Assembly: GCA_040219935.1 (NCBI GenBank)
Contig: JAVJUA010000080.1
Coordinates: forward strand, 62,001-126,000
Direction: 5' to 3'
Length of the DNA: 64,000 nt
From: UBA7803 sp040219935
GTDB taxonomy: Bacteria > Pseudomonadota > Gammaproteobacteria > Pseudomonadales > Azotimanducaceae
Shown: positions 52,112 through 60,316 of the stretch, in pieces
How the letters are laid out: each line of letters begins with the position of its first letter
Position numbering within the stretch: position 1 is the stretch's first letter
Position numbers and translations under genes: made by a program
Notes under the pieces: model-generated
What the model was told of the DNA's origin: nothing
What the model saw: only the letters and a program-made list of their open reading frames with translations
The model's database searches: none

Positions 52112-54508
52112 TTACATCCGGTATTCGAACTCAACGCCGAAGTGCCGCGGTCGATTGACCGAGCCGGCGGCGAACAGGGTCGCGATCGGAATGAACGTCT
52201 CGAAACGCTCGTTGGTCAGGTTGCGGCCATAGGCCGAGATCGCCCACTGCTCGGTGTAGTAGCCCACCGAGGCGGTGACGTCGTCCCGGGCCTTCACCCG
52301 GCCGAGCGGGGTGTTCAGCAGGTTGGTCTCGATGTCGTCCACCCAGGCGTACTTGGCGAAGATCTCGAACGAACCTGCGCCTACCGGCACGCTGAACGTG
52401 CCGCCGATACCGAGGGTGTTCTCGGGTGCGTTACGCGGCTTCAGGAAGCTGGCGTCTTCGATGATGGTCACGCCGTCGGCGGCGTTGATGTCGGTCTCGA
52501 AGTTGTCGTACTCCGCGTCCAGGTAGCCGTAGTTCAGGAAGCCCCGCAGGTAGTCGTTGAACACGTACTCGATCTCGACCTCGACGCCCTGATAGGTGGC
52601 ATCGGCGACGTTGTCGAACACGGTTGCCACGGTCAGGGTGCTGGGATCGAACTGGATCGACTGCTCCTGCTTGTCCGTGAACTCGTTGCGGAACAGGGCG
52701 ACGTTGAAGCGCATGCGGTTGTCGAACAGCGTGCTCTTGAAGCCGATCTCGTAGGTCTCCGCGAACTCGGGGTCGTACTGGTCGCGCTCGAAGTCGGCCG
52801 TGTTCTGGTTGACGCCGAAGAAGCCGCCGGAGTGGAAGCCTTCGGAGTAGGACACGTAGGCGATGGCGTTGTCGTTCACCTGGTAGGTGATGCCGAAGCG
52901 GGGCGAGACCTCGCGCCAGGTGTTGTCCAGGTCGGCAAACTCCGGGAAGTTGCGCTCCCGCTGGCGGGCGACGTTGGACAGGTACGCCTGGCCGGCGATG
53001 AAGTCCTTGCGCTCCTCCGTCCAGCGCAGGCCGGCGGTGGCCGTCCATCGGTCGGCAAAGTTCCAGTCGGCCTGGAAGAAGGCGGCGATCGACGTGGTCT
53101 CCTGAGTCTCGAAGAGCACCTGGGTGACCGTCTCACCCAGCGGTATGCCATTCGGAATGCCGCGGTCGCACCAGATGTTGGTGCCGGGCAGCTGGTTCTG
53201 ACACAGGCCCCAGAGGAACGGGTCCGCGGCGACGGCGCCGAACAGGGTGCCCCAGAACGCACCGCCGGTTACCCAGTCCTGCTCGAACTCGCTGCGCCAG
53301 TAGTACACGCCCGAGGTCAGGGATACCTTGTCCCAGGTGCCGTCGATGCGGAACTCCTGGCTGAACTGGTCGTACTCGTTCCACCGCTCGATGGTGATGA
53401 ACGGCGCCGCGGAGGCGTCGAAGTCGTAGATGCGGTACTCGTCCATGTCCCGATAGCCGGTCACCGACACCAGCTTCATGTTCTCGTTCAGGTCGAACGA
53501 CATGTTCAAGGTGTAGGCGTCGACCTCGAGCTTGGAGTCGTTGTCGGTGTCGCCTTCGGAGCTGGACGGCCGGTCGAGGCTGGTGCGGCACACCGACGGG
53601 TTGATCAGGCAGTTCAGGAAGCCGCCGCTGTAGTTGGACTCGTTCGGGTCGGTGGGCGGCGGGATCACGCCGGGTGCGGCGTTGTAGTTAGTGTGGAAGG
53701 CGGACAGCCGGCCTTCGTCCTTGAACCGCTCGACCGTGAACAGCGCTTCGAAGCCGTCGGTGGGCGTGGCCAGGAAGGTGACGCCGTAGTTCTGGTAGTC
53801 GGCGTCGGCGACGTCGTTGCCGGTGGTGTCGTTGGACATGAAGCCGTCGTCCTGCTGCAGGGTCAGAAAGCCCTTCACCGCCAGCTTGTCCTGGATGATC
53901 GGCGCGTTGACCACCGCGCGCAGCTCGCGCTGGCTGTCCTCACCGAGGGTCACCTTGAACCGGCCGCCCAACTCACCGGTGGGGCGGCTGCGGATCACGT
54001 GCACCACCCCGCCGACGGTGTTCTTGCCGAACAGCGTGCCCTGGGGCCCGCGCAGAATCTCGATGCGCTCCAGGTCGAAGTTCTCCAGCACCTGGCCCGC
54101 CAGCGAGCCCAGGTAGATGCCGTCGATCATCACCCCGATGGGCGAGTCGAACGAGTTGTCGTCGGTGCGGGTCGGGCTGATGCCGCGGATGTTGATGGAC
54201 GCGCCGCCGCCGGAGCGGCTGCCGTCCTCGCCGATCTGCACGTTCGGCGCGTAGCCGTTCAGGTCGGTGAGGTTGCGGATGGTCGGGCTCTCCAGTTCCC
54301 GGGCCAGCGCCGTGATGGCGATGGGCACCGACTGCGCCGACTCTTCCGTCTTCCGGGCGGTGACGATCACCTCTTCGATCGTGCGCCGCGCGGAGGACTC
54401 CGATGCGGGTTGGGCGTAGGCGGTGGAGGCCATGAGCACTCCGCCGAGCACGCCAGCGATGGACATACCTGCGCCTGCAGAACTGCAAGCCTGCCGAATC
54501 AGTTTCAT
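52112..54508 (-). CDS. TonB-dependent outer-membrane receptor
   Basis: A 798-residue receptor with signal peptide (MSIAGVLGGVLMASTAYA), TonB box IEEVIVTARKTEESAQSVPI, plug (RIEILRGPQGTLFGKNTVGG) and a barrel ending HFGVEFEYRM, with the conserved terminal aromatic two residues before the end. TBDRs of this IEEVIVTA-type are widespread in aquatic proteobacteria and import siderophores, cobalamin, glycans or aromatic compounds; substrate unknown. A folded leader (see separate entry) precedes the ATG. It follows the double-barrel protein gene on the same strand. Confidence 0.93.
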   Translation of the reverse strand: MKLIRQACSSAGAGMSIAGVLGGVLMASTAYAQPASESSARRTIEEVIVTARKTEESAQSVPIAITALARELESPTIRNLTDLNGYAPNVQIGEDGSRSGGGASINIRGISPTRTDDNSFDSPIGVMIDGIYLGSLAGQVLENFDLERIEILRGPQGTLFGKNTVGGVVHVIRSRPTGELGGRFKVTLGEDSQRELRAVVNAPIIQDKLAVKGFLTLQQDDGFMSNDTTGNDVADADYQNYGVTFLATPTDGFEALFTVERFKDEGRLSAFHTNYNAAPGVIPPPTDPNESNYSGGFLNCLINPSVCRTSLDRPSSSEGDTDNDSKLEVDAYTLNMSFDLNENMKLVSVTGYRDMDEYRIYDFDASAAPFITIERWNEYDQFSQEFRIDGTWDKVSLTSGVYYWRSEFEQDWVTGGAFWGTLFGAVAADPFLWGLCQNQLPGTNIWCDRGIPNGIPLGETVTQVLFETQETTSIAAFFQADWNFADRWTATAGLRWTEERKDFIAGQAYLSNVARQRERNFPEFADLDNTWREVSPRFGITYQVNDNAIAYVSYSEGFHSGGFFGVNQNTADFERDQYDPEFAETYEIGFKSTLFDNRMRFNVALFRNEFTDKQEQSIQFDPSTLTVATVFDNVADATYQGVEVEIEYVFNDYLRGFLNYGYLDAEYDNFETDINAADGVTIIEDASFLKPRNAPENTLGIGGTFSVPVGAGSFEIFAKYAWVDDIETNLLNTPLGRVKARDDVTASVGYYTEQWAISAYGRNLTNERFETFIPIATLFAAGSVNRPRHFGVEFEYRM

Positions 54509-54520
54509 TTTGCCGGATCT

Positions 54521-54548
54521 CCCCTAAATGGCTATTTAAGCCTAGGGG
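54521..54548 (-). promoter_or_regulatory. Leader hairpin that may sequester the receptor's ribosome site
   Basis: On the minus-strand mRNA CCCCTA (from 54543-54548) pairs with TAGGGG (from 54521-54526), and inside it GGCT (54539-54542) with AGCC (54530-54533), leaving a five-base loop and a three-base bulge. The 3' side TAGGGGAG is the receptor's Shine-Dalgarno sequence, ten bases before ATG 54508, so it would be hidden in the folded state. Confidence 0.55.
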
Positions 54549-54564
54549 TCTGCCACGGCGCATA

Positions 54565-54586
54565 GAACTAACAAAAATGATAGTTC
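54565..54586. promoter_or_regulatory. GAACTA-N10-TAGTTC inverted repeat upstream of receptor gene
   Basis: A perfect six-base dyad (54565-54570 and 54581-54586) flanks an A/T-rich decanucleotide in the short interval before the receptor gene. Position and symmetry suit an operator for a dimeric repressor. The neighbouring GGTTCCG/CGGAACC stem (54589-54610) starts at the upstream gene's stop and may act as its terminator. Confidence 0.4.
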
Positions 54587-54609
54587 CGGGTTCCGGGCGT
54601 CGTCGGAAC

Positions 54610-55944
54610 CTATCGGTGCAGCGTGTACCGCACCCCGACCGAGATGCCGCTGACGTAGCGGCGGTCGATATTCAGCGGCGCGCCGTCGGGCTGCTGCAGG
54701 TCGGTGGTGTCGGTGATGAGCTGGCGGTACGCGGCGCTGAACAGCAGGCGATCCGTGATCGCCGCGTCCGCGCCGATCAGCAGCTGGGCCGCCCTGGCGC
54801 TGCCGCTGTCGTCCACCAGGCGGGACCGCTGCTCATCGGGGCCGCAGATGAAGTTGCTGCAGAAGCCCCGGGTCTCGATGTCGTACTTCGAGCGCAGCAT
54901 GCCGGCGCCGAGGCCGACGAACGGCCGGATCGAGCTGCCCGGTGCGAACTGGTAGACGACGTTGGCCATCAGGCCGTAGCTCTCGGCGCGGCCGCTGGCT
55001 GCGTCTTCGCCGATCTCGGGGCTGAACTCCAGCACCTCCACGGCGTTGCGCCAATAGCTCGCCTCGAGCTCGACGCGCCAGCGCTGCCCCAGGTAGCGGC
55101 CGACGGCGAGGCTCGTCACCGACCCCAGATCGAAGGCGTCGATGACGATGAGCCGGTCCTCGATGTCCTCGTCCTGGGCGAAGGTGCCACCGAAGGTGCC
55201 GGCCAGGTACCAGCCGCGCTGGGGCGCCTGGCGCGGTGCCGGGCCGTCGAAGACTCCGGCCCGGGGGCCGTGATAGCGCAGGCGCAGCCACGCGGACCGC
55301 ACGCTGTGGTCGGTGCTGAGCTTGGCGCCGGACACCTCCTCCAGTTCGACGTCCGGGGCGTGCCAGTAGCGGACGTCGGCGGCCAGCTCCAGGCGCCGGG
55401 TCAGGGGCACCGTGAACCCGGCGATCAGCTGCAGCGCCAGCGTGGTGTCGTCGTCATCGACGATGTCGCGGCGCGGGCGCTGCAGGAACGGCGCGTCGAT
55501 GGCGAGTTCGGAGAAGCGCAGGTCGACGCGCGACATGCCGATGCCGGCACCCACGTAGGGCCGCCAGGCCTGGCCCGGGCGCAGGTCGCGGATGGCATTC
55601 AGCATCAGGCTGGTGGCGGTCACCGCGTCGCCGGCGTCGGAGTCCACCTCGATGCCGGCGGCCGAGGAGTAGAGGATCTCCGGCGTGACCTCCTGCTTCG
55701 AGTACTCGGCCTCCAGGCGCCAGTGGTCCTGGATGCGTCTGCCCACGGCCGCGGCGAACTGCACGGTGCCGCGGTCGAAATCCATCTGCGCGCCGCTGTC
55801 CAGATCGATGCTGTCGGCATAGACGAAGCCGGTGCCGGCGCTCAGGTACCAGTCATCGAGCGCGGTGGCGTGGCCGGCCGGAGCGTACAGACAGACGATG
55901 GCGACGACGAGGATGGGCAGGAAAGCTGTGCGATGTATGGTCAT
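54610..55944 (-). CDS. Outer-membrane protein with two tandem OmpA-like barrels
   Basis: A 444-residue protein with a signal peptide (LPILVVAIVCLYAPAGHA). The mature part is two copies of an eight-strand OmpA/OmpW-type barrel (about 32-225 and 245-444) joined by a proline-rich linker (GPAPRQAPQRG). Parallel blocks are WYLSAGTGF and WYLAGTFGG; HWRLEAEYS and RWRVELEAS; RPYVGAGIGMSRV and RPFVGLGAGMLRS; LQLIAGFTVPLTRRLEL and AQLLIGADAAITDRLLF. The second copy carries a Cys pair (FCSNFICGP). Function unknown. The start ATG 55944 lies divergent from an acyl-CoA ligase. Confidence 0.75.
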   Translation of the reverse strand: MTIHRTAFLPILVVAIVCLYAPAGHATALDDWYLSAGTGFVYADSIDLDSGAQMDFDRGTVQFAAAVGRRIQDHWRLEAEYSKQEVTPEILYSSAAGIEVDSDAGDAVTATSLMLNAIRDLRPGQAWRPYVGAGIGMSRVDLRFSELAIDAPFLQRPRRDIVDDDDTTLALQLIAGFTVPLTRRLELAADVRYWHAPDVELEEVSGAKLSTDHSVRSAWLRLRYHGPRAGVFDGPAPRQAPQRGWYLAGTFGGTFAQDEDIEDRLIVIDAFDLGSVTSLAVGRYLGQRWRVELEASYWRNAVEVLEFSPEIGEDAASGRAESYGLMANVVYQFAPGSSIRPFVGLGAGMLRSKYDIETRGFCSNFICGPDEQRSRLVDDSGSARAAQLLIGADAAITDRLLFSAAYRQLITDTTDLQQPDGAPLNIDRRYVSGISVGVRYTLHR

Positions 55945-55990
55945 GATCTCTGGTCATGCTGCGAGCGCGTTATTGTAGGGGCTGCGCGGC

Positions 55991-56008
55991 GATGGGACAC
56001 GCCCCATC
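55991..56008. promoter_or_regulatory. GATGGG-N6-CCCATC dyad in divergent control region
   Basis: A perfect six-base inverted repeat lies in the 176-base interval between the double-barrel protein (minus) and the acyl-CoA ligase operon (plus). It is GC-rich and could be a regulator site or just a fortuitous hairpin. No regulator gene is adjacent. Confidence 0.3.
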
Positions 56009-56120
56009 GGGGCGGGTTCTGTGGCGTGCTGCAGGCGCCCTCGTTGGTAGGTGTTTGACGCCCGGCCGCGCCCCCCCTAACGTTCAACGGATCGGCGTGG
56101 GGGCGCCAGGGGGGAGCTTC

Positions 56121-57671
56121 ATGAATCTGGGAGAAATTCCGGCCAAGCATGCCCGATTGACACCGGGGCGCGAGGCCGTGATCGATATCCCCACCGGCCG
56201 CCGCGTCACCTGGCGGGCGCTGGAGGCGCGCGTGCGACGGGCGGCCAACGCCTTCCGCGGTGGCAGCGGCCGGGGCCTGGGCCTCCAGTCCGGCGACCGG
56301 GTGGCGATCCTGTCGAAGAACTGCATCGAGTTCCTGGAGACGTTCTTCGCCTGCGCCAGGGCCGGGCTGATCGCCCAGCCGCTGAACTGGCGTCTGGGCA
56401 CCGGCGAGCTTGGCCGCATCCTCGACGACGGCACGCCCAGCGTGGTGCTGGCATCCCAGGAGTTTGCCGGCCTGGCCCGCGAGCTCGAGGCGCCTGGCCG
56501 GCGCTGGCTCGACTTCGGCACGCCGGGGTCGGAATACGAGCGGCTGCTGGCTGCGGCGACGGAAGACGATCTGAAGATCCGGGTGGCGGGGGCTGATCCG
56601 GTGCTCATCCTCTACACCGGCGGCACCACGGGCGAGTCGAAGGGCGCCCTGCACAGCCACCATGGGCTGTGGACGGGCATGCTCAATCAGACCGTGGCCG
56701 AGCGCATCGTGCCGAGCGACGTCTACATGCTCACCGGGCAGATGTTCCACATCCCGGTGGCGCTGGCGGTGAACTACATGGCCCACGGCTGCCCGCTGGT
56801 GCTGGTGAACTTCGAGGCGCGCCAGGCGCTGGAGGTGATCCAGCGGGAGCGGGTGTCCGCGTTCCTCGGCATCACCACCATGCTCAACTGGATGATGGCC
56901 GTGGACGGCTTCGAGTCCTACGACCTGTCGAGCCTGCGCAACATTCAGTACGGCGGCGGGCCAATGCCGGAGAGCGTGGTGCGGGCGGCGCTGCAGGCGT
57001 TTCCCTGCACGCTGATTCAGGGGTACGGGCAGACCGAGGGCATGACCATGTCGTTCCTGTCCCAGGAGGACCACCAGCGGGCCGTGGACGGCGTGCACCC
57101 CGAGCGGCTGCGCTCGTGCGGCCGCGAGGGCTTCGTTACTCGGCTGCGGGTGGTGGACGAGCGCGGCGCCGAAGTGCCGAAGGACGGCGCCACCCCGGGC
57201 GAGATCGTCATCGCCTCCGAGGCCAACATGCTCGGCTACTGGCAGCGCCCGGATCTCACCGCCGAGACGCTGCGCGGCGGCTGGATGCACACCGGCGACA
57301 TTGCCACCTGGGATGCGGAAAGCTACGTCTACATCGTCGACCGGGCCAAGGACATGATCATCTCCGGGGGCGAAAACATCTATTCCACCCAGGTGGAGAA
57401 CGCCATCCATCAGCATCCGGCCGTGCTCGAATCGGCCGTGATCGGCGTGCCGGACACGGAGTGGGGCGAGGTGGTGAAGGCGGTGGTGGTGCTGAAGCCG
57501 AACGCCGCGGCCAGCGCCCAGGACATCATCGATACGGCGAAGCAGCACCTGGCCTCGTACCAGAAGCCGCGCATCGTCGAGTTCGTGGACGCGCTGCCCA
57601 AGGCCCCCACCGGCAAGATCCTGAAGCGGGCGCTGCGCGACGCGCACCAGGCCGGGCAGGAGGACAAGTGA
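56121..57671 (+). CDS. AMP-forming acyl-CoA ligase, first gene of catabolic operon
   Basis: A 516-residue ANL-family ligase. P-loop YTGGTTGESKGALHSHH, IQGYGQTEGMTMSFLSQ, GYWQRPDLTAETLRGGWMHT, DRAKDMIISGGENIYSTQVE and the catalytic Lys in KAPTGKILKRALRD are all in place. It activates a carboxylic acid, likely a steroid or aromatic side-chain acid given the downstream genes. A GGGGGGAG site precedes ATG 56121; the longer frame from 55956 is not supported. The next gene starts on its stop codon (GTGA). Confidence 0.92.
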   Translation: MNLGEIPAKHARLTPGREAVIDIPTGRRVTWRALEARVRRAANAFRGGSGRGLGLQSGDRVAILSKNCIEFLETFFACARAGLIAQPLNWRLGTGELGRILDDGTPSVVLASQEFAGLARELEAPGRRWLDFGTPGSEYERLLAAATEDDLKIRVAGADPVLILYTGGTTGESKGALHSHHGLWTGMLNQTVAERIVPSDVYMLTGQMFHIPVALAVNYMAHGCPLVLVNFEARQALEVIQRERVSAFLGITTMLNWMMAVDGFESYDLSSLRNIQYGGGPMPESVVRAALQAFPCTLIQGYGQTEGMTMSFLSQEDHQRAVDGVHPERLRSCGREGFVTRLRVVDERGAEVPKDGATPGEIVIASEANMLGYWQRPDLTAETLRGGWMHTGDIATWDAESYVYIVDRAKDMIISGGENIYSTQVENAIHQHPAVLESAVIGVPDTEWGEVVKAVVVLKPNAAASAQDIIDTAKQHLASYQKPRIVEFVDALPKAPTGKILKRALRDAHQAGQEDK

Positions 57672-58123
57672 GCGCGCTGCTGACCGACCGGCACCTGGCC
57701 CACATCGGCCGCGCCGACGCGCCTCGCACCGAGGTGGTGACCCGCCGCGACATCCGCAAGTACGCGGTGGCCACCAGCCAGCTCGAGCGCCGCTTTCTCG
57801 ACGGCGACGAGGCGCCGCCGCTCTTCCACATGGCCCTGTTCTGGGACGTGGTGGAGCAGCACGAACTCACCGAGGACGGCGTCTCCAAGGATCGGCTGAT
57901 TCCCGAGCTGCCGCTCACACGCGCCATGGCCGGCGGCCTCAAGGTCGAGTACCACCGGCCGATCCGCCCGGGCGACGTGCTCACTGCCCGGCGCACGCTC
58001 ACCAATCTGTATGAGAAGGCCGGCCGCTCCGGCGCGCTCATCTTCTACGAGGTCGTGATGCAAGTGACCACCGAGGACGGCACCCCCGTGCTGACCGAAA
58101 CGACCACCCGGATCCTGCGCTGA
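57668..58123 (+). CDS. MaoC-like hydratase, N-terminal (FAS1-like) half
   Basis: A 151-residue hotdog-fold protein with start GTG 57668 overlapping the ligase's stop. It matches the FAS1-like/MaoC dehydratase N-domain (TRRDIRKYAVATSQLERRFL, PPLFHMALFWDVVEQHEL, PLTRAMAGGLKVEYHRPIRP) but has no catalytic Asp-His motif; that is supplied by the next gene. In mesaconyl- or enoyl-CoA hydratases these two halves are fused, or form a heterodimer such as ChsH1/ChsH2. It pairs with the gene three bases downstream. Confidence 0.85.
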   Translation: MSALLTDRHLAHIGRADAPRTEVVTRRDIRKYAVATSQLERRFLDGDEAPPLFHMALFWDVVEQHELTEDGVSKDRLIPELPLTRAMAGGLKVEYHRPIRPGDVLTARRTLTNLYEKAGRSGALIFYEVVMQVTTEDGTPVLTETTTRILR

Positions 58124-58126
58124 CTC

Positions 58127-58546
58127 ATGGTGGCATTCGCAGACGTTCAGGTGGGTGACCGGCTCGACGAGCAGCGCCGGGAGACCGGCATCGTCCAGCA
58201 GTTCCTGTACAACGCGGCGCTGTGGAACGCGCATCGCATCCACTACGAGGCCCGCTGGGCAAAGGAGGTGGAAGGCTATCCCGACCTGGTGGTGGCCGGG
58301 CCGCTGATGGGCGACTGGCTCACCCAGTGCGTGCTGCTGTGGCTGGGCCCCAGCGGCCGCCTGGTCTCCATCGAGTACAGCAACCGCCAGGCCGCCTACG
58401 TGGGCGAAACCCTGACCGTGGGCGGTGAGGTCACCGAAGTTGATGCGCCCTCGCGCCGGGTGACGCTGCAGATGGCGGTGCGCAATGCCAACGGCGAGGT
58501 GGTCACGCCGGGCACCGCCGTGGTCGAGTTCGGAGGTGCCTCATGA
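58127..58546 (+). CDS. MaoC-like enoyl-CoA hydratase, catalytic half
   Basis: A 139-residue hotdog protein containing ALWNAHRIHYEARWAKEVEG, which carries the catalytic His of the hydratase-2 motif in its N-x-H-R-I-H-Y variant, and YPDLVVAGPLMGDWLTQCV. The FAS1-like partner lies three bases upstream. The pair would hydrate an enoyl-CoA, making the beta-hydroxy (or tertiary alcohol) substrate for a retro-aldol or thiolytic step. Its stop overlaps the next ATG. Confidence 0.85.
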   Translation: MVAFADVQVGDRLDEQRRETGIVQQFLYNAALWNAHRIHYEARWAKEVEGYPDLVVAGPLMGDWLTQCVLLWLGPSGRLVSIEYSNRQAAYVGETLTVGGEVTEVDAPSRRVTLQMAVRNANGEVVTPGTAVVEFGGAS

Positions 58547-59721
58547 CCGACGCCTGGAACCTGAGCGGGCGTATCGCCATTGCCGGCATCGGCGAGACGG
58601 CGGTGGGCAAGCTGCCGGGTCGCACGCCCATGGACCTGGCCGTCGAGGCCGGACGGCTGGCGCTGGCCGACGCCGGCCTGGAGACGGCGGACGTGGACGG
58701 TCTTGTCACCTGCAACGCCATGGCGCAGTCCTACATGTATCCGGCCGAGGCGCTGGCCGAGTATCTGGGCATTCAGCCTGCCTTCTGCCTGGGGCTGCAT
58801 GCCGGCGGTGCCACGGCGCTGTCCGTACTGCGCCATGCCGGCAACGCGATTCTGTCCGGTGCCTGCAGCACGGTGCTGGTCACTCTGGGCGACAGCCTGC
58901 GCACCGGGCTCACCCGGGAAGCGGCCAAGGTGATGCAGTCGTCCGCCAGCCATCCGGAGTTCGAGATGCCCTACGGGCCCACGGCGCCGGCGCTGTATGC
59001 GCTGGCGGCACGGGCGCACATGGCTGCACACGGCACCCGGCCCGAGCACCTGGCCGCCGTGGCCGTGTCCGCCCGGGCTCATGCGGCCCGTCATCCGCAT
59101 GCCGAGAAGCGTGAGCCCATCACCGTCGACGACGTCCTGGCGTCACGCATGATCGCCGACCCGCTGCATCTGCTCGACTGCTCGCTCGTCTCCGACGGCG
59201 GCGCCGCGGTGGTGCTCACCCGCGCCGAGCGGGCGCGCGACCTGGCGGCGCCGCCGGTCTACCTGCTGGGCATCGGCGAGGCCACCCGCCATGAGCACAT
59301 CAGCCAGGCGGCCGACATCACCGCCACGGCAGCGCGCGACTCGGGCCGGCGCGCCTTCGCCATGGCGGGGCTGGCGCCGGCAGACGTGAACGTCGCCGGC
59401 ATCTACGACTGCTTCACGCCCGTGGTGCTGATGCTGCTGGAGGATCTCGGCCTCTGCCCGGCAGGCGGCGCCGGCGAGTTCGTGGCCGGCGGCGGCACCG
59501 CGCCCGGCGGCGCGCTGCCGGTGAACACCCACGGCGGCTTGCTCTCCCACTCCCACGCCGGGCACCCCGGCTCCATGTTCCATCTCACCGAGATGGTGCA
59601 CCAGCTTCGCGGCGCCGCCGGTGAGCGGCAGGTGGCCGGCGCCCGCATCGCCCTGGTGCACGCCATGGGCGGCACGCTCTCCAGCCACGCCACGGCCCTG
59701 CTCGGGCGGGAGGCACCATGA
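58543..59721 (+). CDS. Thiolase-fold enzyme lacking nucleophilic Cys (aldolase-like)
   Basis: A 392-residue protein of the SCP-x/nonspecific lipid-transfer-protein thiolase group. Conserved C-terminal motifs are YDCFTPVVLMLLEDLG, GALPVNTHGGLLSHSHAGHP and EMVHQLRGAAGERQVAGAR. At the position of the thiolase nucleophile (usually N-x-x-C-x-S-G) the sequence reads FCLGLHAGGATALSVL, so the reactive Cys is absent, as in Ltp2-type steroid retro-aldolases that depend on a DUF35 partner. That partner follows immediately. I infer side-chain cleavage of a hydroxyacyl-CoA. Confidence 0.83.
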   Translation: MTDAWNLSGRIAIAGIGETAVGKLPGRTPMDLAVEAGRLALADAGLETADVDGLVTCNAMAQSYMYPAEALAEYLGIQPAFCLGLHAGGATALSVLRHAGNAILSGACSTVLVTLGDSLRTGLTREAAKVMQSSASHPEFEMPYGPTAPALYALAARAHMAAHGTRPEHLAAVAVSARAHAARHPHAEKREPITVDDVLASRMIADPLHLLDCSLVSDGGAAVVLTRAERARDLAAPPVYLLGIGEATRHEHISQAADITATAARDSGRRAFAMAGLAPADVNVAGIYDCFTPVVLMLLEDLGLCPAGGAGEFVAGGGTAPGGALPVNTHGGLLSHSHAGHPGSMFHLTEMVHQLRGAAGERQVAGARIALVHAMGGTLSSHATALLGREAP

Positions 59722-60110
59722 CCAGCGCCCAGACGTCGAGCGCCCCGTTCTGGGAGGGCTGTGCCCAGGGTGAGCTGCGCATCCAGCGCTGCGCCGCCTG
59801 CGGCGGCCACCAGTTCTACCCGCGCCCGTTCTGCGTCGGCTGCGGCGCGGGCGAGCCGGACTGGGTGCGCGCCTGCGGGCGTGCCGTGGTGACGACCTAC
59901 ACCCGCGTGCACGTGCCCCTCGACGAGAGCTGGGCCGGCGAGGCGCCCTACTGGGTGGCCCTGGTGCGCCTGGAGGAGGGGCCCACCCTCATGACCAACC
60001 TGGTGGACACCGACGAGGCCGACGTCGGCATGCCGGTGTCGGTGCGGTTTCGGGCGCGCGCCGACGGGCGGACCGTGCCGGTGTTCGCGCCCGCGATCCA
60101 GCAGCGGTAG
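59718..60110 (+). CDS. DUF35 OB-fold zinc protein, aldolase partner
   Basis: A 130-residue DUF35 protein: a helix (SAPFWEGCAQGELRIQRCAA), a zinc ribbon CAACGGHQFYPRPFCVGCG and an OB fold (VVTTYTRVHVPLDESWAGEA, PVSVRFRARADGRTVPVFAP). Such proteins bind the thiolase-fold subunit and complete its active site or CoA-binding channel, as in Ltp2 with ChsH2. The start overlaps the thiolase stop by four bases. It ends the operon; 200 bases later katG begins. Confidence 0.9.
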   Translation: MTSAQTSSAPFWEGCAQGELRIQRCAACGGHQFYPRPFCVGCGAGEPDWVRACGRAVVTTYTRVHVPLDESWAGEAPYWVALVRLEEGPTLMTNLVDTDEADVGMPVSVRFRARADGRTVPVFAPAIQQR

Positions 60111-60195
60111 CTGGGTACCAGCGGCTGACGGAACGGACCGGGCCCGGACGATGTCCCAACCTGTGACCGCCACCCACATCGTGGCGCCCGACGCA

Positions 60196-60231
60196 ATTGA
60201 TTCAGCCTATCGAGATATAGATTTAATCATT
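60196..60231 (+). promoter_or_regulatory. Possible OxyR-type site before katG
   Basis: ATTG-N7-CTAT-N6-ATAG-N7-CATT (60196-60231) resembles the four-part OxyR element ATAG-N7-CTAT-N7-ATAG-N7-CTAT, with the two inner tetranucleotides exact but a six-base central spacer. It lies in an AT-rich patch about 86-121 bases before the katG start, where OxyR usually acts. No oxyR gene is in the window. Confidence 0.35.
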
Positions 60232-60316
60232 TGGTTTCGAATGGTGCCCGGCGGGTATGCTGCCGCTTCCGAACCGACCTGTCGGCGATTCTCACCGAGC
60301 AAGACGAGGAACGAAG

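Noticed and set aside
52079..54565. An 828-codon plus-strand open frame opposite the TonB receptor
   Set aside because: Codon bias in GC-rich genes produces long antisense frames; the translation is low-complexity (VLV, DVVE, HRQ runs) with no domain, while the minus strand encodes a textbook receptor.
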